Shown here: positions 42,663 through 48,237 of the stretch, piece by piece | Numbering within the stretch: the stretch's first letter is position 1 | How the letters are laid out: every line of letters starts with the position of its first letter | The notes under the pieces: generated by a model | Databases searched by the model: none | Seen by the model: the letters and a program-made list of their open reading frames with translations, nothing else | Told to the model about the DNA's origin: nothing | Program-made: the position numbers and the translations under genes | Source of the DNA: Clostridia bacterium | Lineage (GTDB): Bacteria > Bacillota > Clostridia > Oscillospirales > CAG-272 | Direction of reading: 5' to 3' | Assembly (NCBI GenBank): GCA_017472285.1 | Contig: JAFUQQ010000068.1 | Location: 1 to 48,237, forward strand | Length of the DNA stretch: 48,237 bases

Positions 42663-44162
42663 TCACTCCCTTTCCAATGCGGAAAGATACGTCGTCATCT
42701 TCACAGCTTTATTCCAGCCGATAAGATTCTTTTCTCTTTCCTCTTTTCGCATAGTCGGGAAATAAATTTCCGAAACGGAGCAGAGAGAAGCAAGTTCCGT
42801 TCTGTCTTTCCAGAAACCGACGGCAAGTCCCGCAAGGAATGCCGCGCCGAGCGCAGTCGCTTCTGTTTCGCCCGATTTATGCACGGCGATTGCGGAAATA
42901 TCCGATTGGAATTGCATCAGAAAAGTGTTTTTCGATGCGCCGCCGTCTACTTTCAGTGAACGTAAGGGGGTATCGATGGATTTTTGCATGGCTCCAAGGA
43001 TATCATTCGTTTGGTACGCGATGGATTCCAGAGCGGCGCGGATGATATGATTGCGGCCGCTTCCTCTTGTCAGACCCGTGATCGTACCTCTTGCGTGCAT
43101 ATCCCAATGCGGTGCGCCGAGTCCCGTAAATGCGGGAACGACATAAACACCGCCGTTATCTTTGACTTTTTGTGCAAAATAAGCGGAATCAGCGGAATCA
43201 CGCAGAAAACCGAGTTCATCGCGAAGCCATTGGATGACGGCACCGCCGACGAAAACACTGCCTTCCAATGCATATTCGGGTGTTCTTCCGTATTCCGTTG
43301 CGGCAAGGGTCGTGATGAGACCGCTGTCGTTTTTCTTCGGAGAGGTGCCCGTGTTCATCAACAGGAAACAGCCTGTGCCGTAGGTATTTTTGGCATCGCC
43401 TTCGGAGAAACAAGCCTGTCCGAAAAGTGCTGCCTGTTGGTCACCTGCGACACCGCGGATCGGGATTTCCTCGCCGAGCAGATGCAACGTGCCGTAATCG
43501 TCCGCACTCATTTTAACTTCGGGGAGCATATTCTGCGGAATATCGAAAAGGGCGAGCAATTCCGTATCCCACGTTCTCGTATGGATATTGAAAAGCATCG
43601 TGCGGGATGCGTTTGTAAGGTCGGTCGCATGGACTTTTCCGCCTGTCAATTTCCAGATAAGCCACGTATCGATCGTGCCGAAAAGTAAGTTTCCTTTTTC
43701 GGCGGCATCTCTTGCGCCCTCCGTATTGTCGAGTATCCAACGGATCTTGGAAGCGGAAAAATAAGCGTCGATGGGAAGTCCTGTTTTTTCGCGAATCATC
43801 GTTTCATAACCGTCTGTTTTCAACCCTTCGCAAAGCGGTTCGGTCCTGCGGCATTGCCAGACAATTGCGGGTGCAATCGGTCTGCCTGTTTCTTTGTTCC
43901 AGACGACAGAGGTTTCTCTTTGATTGGTAATGCCGACGGCGGCGATCTCATCGGGAGAAATTCCCGAAGCGACGACAGCTTCTGTCATTGTTGCATATTG
44001 CGATGCGTATATTTCCATGGCATCCTGTTCCACCCAGCCCGAAGCGGGATAATACTGCGTAAATTCCTTTTGTGCAGATGCGATAATTTTTCCTTTCCGA
44101 TCGAATAAGATCGAACGGGTACTTGTCGTACCTTCATCCAGAGAGAGAATATATTTTTTCAT
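42663..44162 (-). CDS. glpK: Glycerol kinase
   Basis: A 499-residue FGGY-family kinase converting glycerol and ATP to glycerol-3-phosphate. The N-terminal phosphate loop reads [16 protein letters not shown] (the usual Gln after Asp is Glu here). [14 protein letters not shown] and [12 protein letters not shown] form the glycerol-binding region, [13 protein letters not shown] holds the catalytic Asp, and [31 protein letters not shown] and [16 protein letters not shown] complete the family pattern. The length is standard. AAGGAGGAAACG precedes the start. A clear leftward promoter lies at 44206-44234. No glycerol facilitator is adjacent. Confidence 0.95.
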   Translation of the reverse strand: MKKYILSLDEGTTSTRSILFDRKGKIIASAQKEFTQYYPASGWVEQDAMEIYASQYATMTEAVVASGISPDEIAAVGITNQRETSVVWNKETGRPIAPAIVWQCRRTEPLCEGLKTDGYETMIREKTGLPIDAYFSASKIRWILDNTEGARDAAEKGNLLFGTIDTWLIWKLTGGKVHATDLTNASRTMLFNIHTRTWDTELLALFDIPQNMLPEVKMSADDYGTLHLLGEEIPIRGVAGDQQAALFGQACFSEGDAKNTYGTGCFLLMNTGTSPKKNDSGLITTLAATEYGRTPEYALEGSVFVGGAVIQWLRDELGFLRDSADSAYFAQKVKDNGGVYVVPAFTGLGAPHWDMHARGTITGLTRGSGRNHIIRAALESIAYQTNDILGAMQKSIDTPLRSLKVDGGASKNTFLMQFQSDISAIAVHKSGETEATALGAAFLAGLAVGFWKDRTELASLCSVSEIYFPTMRKEEREKNLIGWNKAVKMTTYLSALERE

Positions 44163-44205
44163 ATTACGTTTCCTCCTTCCACTTAAAAATATACCGTATA
44201 ATTAT

Positions 44206-44234
44206 ATTATAACGGATGAATATGGAAAATGCAA
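44206..44234 (-). promoter_or_regulatory. Promoter of glpK
   Basis: Read leftward, TTGCAT (44234-44229), a 17-base spacer and TATAAT (44211-44206) lie about 45 bases upstream of glpK. Confidence 0.75.
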
Positions 44235-44324
44235 AACTTTTTTATATATTTTTTCTGATTTTTGTGGATTTTTTTACGGTTGTTTCTCAATATCAAATAT
44301 GTTTGAAAAATTATACGCAAATTA

Positions 44325-44353
44325 TTGACAAATTGTAAATTTTATGTTATAAT
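44325..44353 (+). promoter_or_regulatory. Consensus promoter of the riboswitch-mntP unit
   Basis: TTGACA (44325-44330), a 17-base spacer and TATAAT (44348-44353) match consensus exactly. Transcription should start near 44360, just before the riboswitch. Confidence 0.88.
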
Positions 44354-44360
44354 GTATGAT

Positions 44361-44490
44361 TGTGTGAGGGAGTAGCAAGCGCATATATCCCGTGCGTAAC
44401 AAGTCAACATACTGACCGAACGGTCTGGCTTGTTTTCAATTGCGAGACTCATGTATAACTGCGAAGCTATACATGGAGTCTATTTTTTTT
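44361..44490 (+). ncRNA. yybP-ykoY manganese riboswitch
   Basis: The leader shows the conserved GAGGGAGTAGC at its 5' side and ATTGCGAGACTCATGTAT at its 3' side, with an intervening hairpin arm (ACTGACCGAACGGTC). This is the arrangement of the Mn2+-sensing yybP-ykoY class. The 3' part can form a terminator: AGACTCATGTATA (44445-44457) with TATACATGGAGTCT (44468-44481), then eight T residues. Mn2+ binding should stabilise the aptamer, break the terminator and switch on mntP downstream. Confidence 0.85.
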
Positions 44491-44567
44491 GTCAAAAAAT
44501 GGTTGCCGAGTATGGTTTTCGCCGTAGTCGGTTTTTATTTTTATAAAATTTCAGGAGGTCTAAAAAC

Positions 44568-45152
44568 ATGAATTTGGGATTTGATTTTTTCTTTACGAGC
44601 ATCATGCTCGGTGTGGGACTCGCCATGGATGCGTTTTCCGTTTCGCTCGCCAACGGTCTGAACGAATCGAAAATGCGTATCGGCAAAATGTGCGGTGTTG
44701 CGGGACTTTTTGCTTTTTTTCAGGCTTTGATGCCTTTGCTCGGTTGGACCTGTATCCATACGATCGTACAGGTATTCGCATCGTTTGAAAAGATGATTCC
44801 TTGGATTGCACTCGTTTTGCTTTGTTATATTGGTATCAAAATGCTGATCGACGGCATCAAGTGTAAGGGTTGCGAACCGGAATTGCACGCGGTTACATTT
44901 GGCGCGCTGATCGTACAGGGTATCGCAACATCCATCGATGCACTCTCCGTTGGTTTTACGATTGCGGAATATCAGCTTGCGGAAGCACTTCTTGCGGCTT
45001 TGTTGATCGCGGCAGTTACGTTTGTGATCTGTTTTGCGGGTATCGTGATCGGTAAGAAAGTTGGTACGAAGCTTGCGGGCAAGGCGGGTATTTTCGGCGG
45101 TATCATTCTCATTGTTATCGGTCTTGAAATTTTTATCACAAGTTTTATTTGA
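44568..45152 (+). CDS. mntP: Manganese efflux pump MntP
   Basis: A 194-residue membrane protein with six hydrophobic helices that exports Mn2+. The two acidic family motifs GVGLAMDAFSVSLANG and GIATSIDALSVGF mark the inverted repeat halves. The C-terminal GIFGGIILIVIGLEIFI is typical. AGGAGGTC precedes ATG at 44568. The riboswitch upstream supports the substrate assignment independently of the protein motifs. Confidence 0.95.
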   Translation: MNLGFDFFFTSIMLGVGLAMDAFSVSLANGLNESKMRIGKMCGVAGLFAFFQALMPLLGWTCIHTIVQVFASFEKMIPWIALVLLCYIGIKMLIDGIKCKGCEPELHAVTFGALIVQGIATSIDALSVGFTIAEYQLAEALLAALLIAAVTFVICFAGIVIGKKVGTKLAGKAGIFGGIILIVIGLEIFITSFI

Positions 45153-45159
45153 ACATAAA

Positions 45160-45183
45160 AAACGGCAGAGAAATCTGCCGTTT
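45160..45183 (+). terminator. Hairpin after mntP
   Basis: AAACGGCAGA (45160-45169) pairs with TCTGCCGTTT (45174-45183) around GAAA. The T-tail is short, so termination may be partial. Confidence 0.7.
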
Positions 45184-45246
45184 CAGTTTGTCGATAAAGT
45201 CATTTTAAAAATTTGGTTTCGGCGTTTTGCACAAAGCTGGATTATA

Positions 45247-45389
45247 GAAAGCCTCCCTTGTGTAAAGGGAGGTGGATTTTGCTTTAGCAAAAGACGGAGG
45301 GATTGTTCTAAAAAGATACAAAATCTTGAAAAACAATCCCTCAGACAGCTTGCGCTGCCAGCTCCCTTTACACAAGGGAGCCTTATCGT
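45247..45389. mobile_element. MITE-like element with GGGAGG-type inverted ends
   Basis: The left arm has GCCTCCCTTGTGTAAAGGG and GGAGGGATTGTT; the right arm is close to its reverse complement (AACAATCCCTC, then CCCTTTACACAAGGGAG). Arms are about 55 bp with short inner palindromes (TTTTGCTTTAGCAAAA on the left, AGCTTGCGCT on the right). The plan matches the GGGGAAGG family elsewhere in the window, but the sequence is a distinct subtype. There is no gene inside. Confidence 0.8.
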
Positions 45390-45419
45390 TTTGTGCAACT
45401 TTTTATTCTCTTCTGCCGT

Positions 45420-45995
45420 TTAAAATTTTTTGAGTACGATATAAGAAAAAAGATAAGCGCAAAAGAGTAAGAGCATAAAATTGACTCCGCTGTAAAAAAA
45501 GATATAAAGGGCAAATGTCCAGAGGATGCCGAGGAAAACGAACGTGGAAAGCTCCGAAATCCGTTTTGCCGTATCGATACCGAAAAGAGAAGATATCGAA
45601 GCATTCAGCATCCGTCCGCCATCCAAAAGCGCAAGGGGAAGCAGGTTCAATCCGCCGAGCAAAAGGGAAATACTTCTGACGGTTCCTCCGACACTATATG
45701 GTAACAGGGATGCAGAAAATGCATACAGAATATTCATCAGCGGACCTGCCGCCGCGATGAGCCATTCTTCCGCATAGGAAGCTGCTGCGGAAAGCGTGAT
45801 ATTTATGCCTGTCGGGACGATACGGATACCGAGGATTTTTTTTCGTAAAAGTAAAGCAGCTATCGCATGACCCATTTCATGCAGAAAAACGGATGAAAGT
45901 ACCGCGAAGGCATAAATGGGGGAAGATGCGAAAAGCAAGAGAAAAAGTCCCGCGGGAGCAAACGGATGCACGGAAAACTCAGGATGTTTTTTCAT
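45420..45995 (-). CDS. Site-2 protease family (M50) membrane metalloprotease, SpoIVFB-like
   Basis: A 191-residue membrane protease with about five hydrophobic helices. The zinc motif is VFLHEMGHAIA (His39, Glu40, His43), and the third ligand Asp125 lies in LNLLPLALLDGGRML. It lacks the CBS or PDZ domains of longer relatives and is slightly short. Such enzymes cut substrates within the membrane; in endospore formers SpoIVFB processes pro-sigma-K. It overlaps the upstream YtvI-like gene by 17 bases, and that gene is also linked with sporulation in Bacillus. A sporulation role is inference only. The start has GGAGC upstream. Confidence 0.85.
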   Translation of the reverse strand: MKKHPEFSVHPFAPAGLFLLLFASSPIYAFAVLSSVFLHEMGHAIAALLLRKKILGIRIVPTGINITLSAAASYAEEWLIAAAGPLMNILYAFSASLLPYSVGGTVRSISLLLGGLNLLPLALLDGGRMLNASISSLFGIDTAKRISELSTFVFLGILWTFALYIFFYSGVNFMLLLFCAYLFSYIVLKKF

Positions 45996-47052
45996 GTGGT
46001 TTTTGAAAAGCTCCGATCAGATTTTTGAGGATGGCGATGCTGAGTGGCGCAAGAAGCATACCGAAGATGCCGAAAAGCCTTAGTCCCGTGTACATCGCCG
46101 TCAGCATCAACAAGGGATGGATACCCATACCCGCGCCGAGTATTTTGGGCTCAAGGATTTGCCGCAGAACCGTGACGGCGAGATAAAGCAAACACGCGCC
46201 GATACCGTAAGAGATATCCCCGATGATAAAATGATAAAGTGCCAAGGGAATGAGTACCGTTCCCGTGCCGAAAATGGGAAGACTATCAACGGTGGCGGTA
46301 ACGAGTGCAAATAGAAATGAATAGGCTTCACCTAATAGCGTATAACCGAGGAAAAGTGCGGAGAACGTAAAAAGAAAAAGCAGAAGATAAGAGCGAACGA
46401 AACGTACTGCTGTTTGTCTGAAGACGGAAGCGATGCGTGCGATTCCTTTGAAATGCTTATCGGAAAGTTTTTCCTTGAAAAATGCTGTGATTTTTTCATA
46501 ATCCTTACAGAAATAAACGGCGGAAAGGATGGTTACGGCAAAAAATACGAAGATTTGCGGAATGGCGGAAACGACTTTTCCCGCAAGGGCGGGAATACGG
46601 GATGCCGTTGAAACTAAAGTTGTTTTTATCATATCGGACACTGTCCCTGCGATCTGCTCCCGCATTTGTACGGCATCTTTTCCAGAAAAAAACGGAATGT
46701 TTGATAGGATGGCTTCCGCTCGTGAAAAAATATCGGAAAGATTTTGTAAGATTCCATTTTCACCGCCGATCGTTGCGCGTGCGAAATTGCCAATCTGTAC
46801 CGCCGTTTGCCAAATCAGAAATGCGGATAAGCCTAAAAAAAGAGATACGAAACATACGGCAAGACCGACAGAAACTGCTTTGTATGAAAGACGCAGTTTT
46901 TTTGAAATCGCCATTGCGGGACGATGTAAAAGGCTTGCCGCGGCAAATGCCAGAGCGAATGGTAACGCTGCAAAAAACAGATAACGGAAAAATAACACCG
47001 CGCAAAGTACGGAAAGCAGGAAAATGAGAGCTTTTTTTTCTGTTTTCTGCAT
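45979..47052 (-). CDS. AI-2E family (YtvI-like) integral membrane protein
   Basis: A 357-residue membrane protein with about seven hydrophobic segments, in the AI-2E/PerM superfamily. Diagnostic parts are the paired N-terminal helices, the long soluble helical loop (about 100-165), and the C-terminal VDSLPIFGTGTVLIPLALYHF, LEPKILGAGMGIHPLLMLTA and GIFGMLLAPLSIAILKN. The closest named relative by pattern is the sporulation protein YtvI of Bacillus; no transported molecule is established. GAGGTGA precedes ATG at 47052. It is the first gene of a two-gene leftward operon with the M50 protease. Confidence 0.88.
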   Translation of the reverse strand: MQKTEKKALIFLLSVLCAVLFFRYLFFAALPFALAFAAASLLHRPAMAISKKLRLSYKAVSVGLAVCFVSLFLGLSAFLIWQTAVQIGNFARATIGGENGILQNLSDIFSRAEAILSNIPFFSGKDAVQMREQIAGTVSDMIKTTLVSTASRIPALAGKVVSAIPQIFVFFAVTILSAVYFCKDYEKITAFFKEKLSDKHFKGIARIASVFRQTAVRFVRSYLLLFLFTFSALFLGYTLLGEAYSFLFALVTATVDSLPIFGTGTVLIPLALYHFIIGDISYGIGACLLYLAVTVLRQILEPKILGAGMGIHPLLMLTAMYTGLRLFGIFGMLLAPLSIAILKNLIGAFQKPHEKTS

Positions 47053-47121
47053 ATTTTCACCTCTTTTTCATTTGAATTCTGAAAATGATTATTATATACT
47101 GATAAACTTATGTTTTTTGCC

Positions 47122-47150
47122 TTGACAAATATAAAAAAATATGATATGAT
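47122..47150 (+). promoter_or_regulatory. Promoter of the LRR lipoprotein gene
   Basis: TTGACA (47122-47127), a 17-base spacer and TATGAT (47145-47150) are followed by a leader of about 110 bases with a short AATTATT/AATAATT palindrome near 47175. Confidence 0.8.
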
Positions 47151-47269
47151 TTATTGTATGTAAGACTAAAAATAATTATTCGGAGAATAATTCGCTTTTA
47201 AAAGAACATTCTTCGGATTTTTTTGACGCAAAACGAAAATTTTATTTATGAAAGGTTTGGTTAAAAATT

Positions 47270-47977
47270 ATGAAAAAGATCATTGCACTTTTCCTCGTTG
47301 TCGGCATGACCGCGGTGCTTTTTGCATCCTGTAAAAAGAATCCTGACAGCACAGATACTTCAACCTCCGCTTCCACCACGGAAAGCACGAGCGGTAACAC
47401 CTCTACTTCCGAAACCACTACGGAAACCACGACCAAGGGTCCCGTTGTTTTCGTTGACCCCCAGATCATCGATAGCCTCTACTACGATTACATCATCAGA
47501 ACCGTTAAGGATCAGGACACCAATAAGGTTGTTGGCGTTGCTATCTTCAACTGGAAACAGGAAAAAGCAAAATCCGAGCTCGTTTTTGATTCCGAATATA
47601 CAATGCAGGACGGCACAAAACTCCCCGTTCTTCAGATCGGTGTCGGTCAGGGGATCCTTAGCTTCCAGAACGAACTGAAATCCATCACTGTTCCCGCAAG
47701 CGTGGATAAGATCGCTAAGAAAGCATTCGCATTCTGTTCCGAACTCAAGACAGTTAACCTTAGTGAAGGTCTTGAAAGCATCGGCGAAATGGCATTCTGG
47801 AGCTGCAAATCTCTTGAATCCATCTCTATTCCTTCCACTGTTACCGAAATCGGCACAAACGCTTTCGCAGGCTGTGAAAACCTCAGAAGTGTAACACTCC
47901 CCCGTGCGTTTGAATCCCAGATCGACAATATCTTCGAAGGTTGTCCTTCTGATATGGTCATCACTTATATCGATTAA
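47270..47977 (+). CDS. BspA-like leucine-rich repeat lipoprotein
   Basis: A 235-residue lipoprotein. The signal peptide ends in the lipobox LFASC, so Cys21 should be lipidated and the protein held on the outer face of the membrane. A Ser/Thr-rich spacer (about 25-55) precedes the domain, which ends in three LRR_5 units (KIAKKAFAFCSELKTVNL, SIGEMAFWSCKSLESI, EIGTNAFAGCENLRSV). The codon usage is biased like that of the dockerin and fibre genes, which suggests high expression. The AAAGG ribosome binding site is rather far (about 14 bases) from ATG 47270. A role in adhesion or binding is inferred from the family. Confidence 0.88.
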   Translation: MKKIIALFLVVGMTAVLFASCKKNPDSTDTSTSASTTESTSGNTSTSETTTETTTKGPVVFVDPQIIDSLYYDYIIRTVKDQDTNKVVGVAIFNWKQEKAKSELVFDSEYTMQDGTKLPVLQIGVGQGILSFQNELKSITVPASVDKIAKKAFAFCSELKTVNLSEGLESIGEMAFWSCKSLESISIPSTVTEIGTNAFAGCENLRSVTLPRAFESQIDNIFEGCPSDMVITYID

Positions 47978-47986
47978 GATGCATAT

Positions 47987-48015
47987 AAAAATCCCGACAG
48001 ATGTCGGGATTTTTT
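47987..48015 (+). terminator. Terminator of the LRR lipoprotein gene
   Basis: AAAAATCCCGACA (47987-47999) pairs perfectly with TGTCGGGATTTTT (48002-48014), with the T-run continuing. Confidence 0.9.
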
Positions 48016-48070
48016 GTATGATAAGAAATTGCGCGAGATGGACCTCGCCGCTTTTTGTTTGCTGTGCGGC
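48010..48070 (+). repeat. Two-hairpin dispersed repeat, copy 5 (5' part only)
   Basis: The copy begins in the T-tract of the preceding terminator (TTTTTTGTATGATAAGAAATTGC) and continues to GGACCTCGCCG. The GGCGAG arm and the second hairpin are missing. The degraded end runs into the coding sequence at 48075. Confidence 0.7.
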
Positions 48071-48074
48071 CATG

Positions 48075-48237
48075 CTATTCTTCTGCGATGCGGTAAATAA
48101 ACAACTGCTCACTTGTTGACGTGGAAGCTATGAAGATTCGTTTTCCGTCTGGGGATGATTTTATATTTCTTGATGTCAACTGATATTCTTCTGCCGGTTG
48201 ATGAAATACGCAGTAATTCTCTGCGATCTCTGATACA
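48075..48237 (-). CDS. C-terminal fragment of a beta-propeller-like protein (runs off the window)
   Basis: Read leftward from the window edge, an open frame of 53 residues ends at TAG (48075-48077). It includes SSPDGKRIFIAST, the rung motif of TolB/WD40-like beta-propellers, and ends LFIYRIAEE. The start lies outside the window, so the protein cannot be identified further. Confidence 0.55.
   Translation of the reverse strand, partial: VSEIAENYCVFHQPAEEYQLTSRNIKSSPDGKRIFIASTSTSEQLFIYRIAEE

Overview
The window looks like a chromosome segment of an uncultured, host- or rumen-associated member of the Clostridia (Firmicutes/Bacillota), most plausibly an Oscillospirales-like lineage. The signs are AGGAGG-type ribosome binding sites, TTGACA-17-TATAAT promoters, a dockerin/cohesin pair, BspA-type leucine-rich repeat surface proteins, SipW-type signal peptidases, a FakA/FakB pair, a YtvI-like protein, a manganese riboswitch and MITE-like repeats built from GGGGAAGG/GATGAGGT blocks. 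Genus cannot be fixed from the sequence alone.

Layout. 0.2-3.9 kb: a small DUF6809-like protein, then a leftward translation/RNA operon rbfA-nrnA-truB (infB is not next to it) and an Xre-type regulator. 3.9-4.7 kb: a perfect promoter feeding a short structured transcript, a second promoter and a 420-base leader. 4.7-10.4 kb: a 1558-residue secreted dockerin protein followed by a membrane-anchored protein with a cohesin-like domain.

10.6-29.8 kb is the striking part. It is one rightward locus: a degenerate HD-GYP/EAL protein; a membrane protein with a TasA/camelysin-like ectodomain; a 727-residue SipW-type fibre-subunit candidate; a minor subunit; a first SipW-type signal peptidase; a membrane-anchored McrB-like AAA+ ATPase; a DUF2357-like (McrC-like) protein whose C-terminal half is a coiled coil and not a recognisable nuclease; a beta-helix surface protein with a Thr-rich stalk; a second SipW-type peptidase; and a 1661-residue protein that repeats the 727-residue subunit domain and adds Ig-like domains. 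Several genes overlap at ATGA. I read it as a surface-fibre secretion/assembly system that has recruited an McrBC-like ATPase pair and a c-di-GMP-type pseudoenzyme. No described system with this composition is known to me. A DUF559 endonuclease-like gene fused to a repeat end and a BspA-like membrane protein follow.

32.4-48.2 kb holds metabolic and housekeeping functions: a GH38 alpha-mannosidase, a lone EutH transporter, an autoregulated ECF sigma/anti-sigma pair, and a leftward glpK - lipase - fakB - fakA group that together could use acylglycerols (glycerol to glycerol-3-phosphate, fatty acids to acyl-phosphate). These are followed by a Mn2+ riboswitch-mntP unit, a site-2 protease with an AI-2E/YtvI family membrane protein, an LRR lipoprotein, and the end of a leftward gene with a beta-propeller-like motif.

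Two dispersed repeat families run through the window. One is a two-hairpin element of about 100 bp, found in the same orientation five times and often directly after a terminator; its second stem shows compensatory changes. The other is a MITE-like family with inverted ends, one end of which directly abuts the DUF559 start codon.
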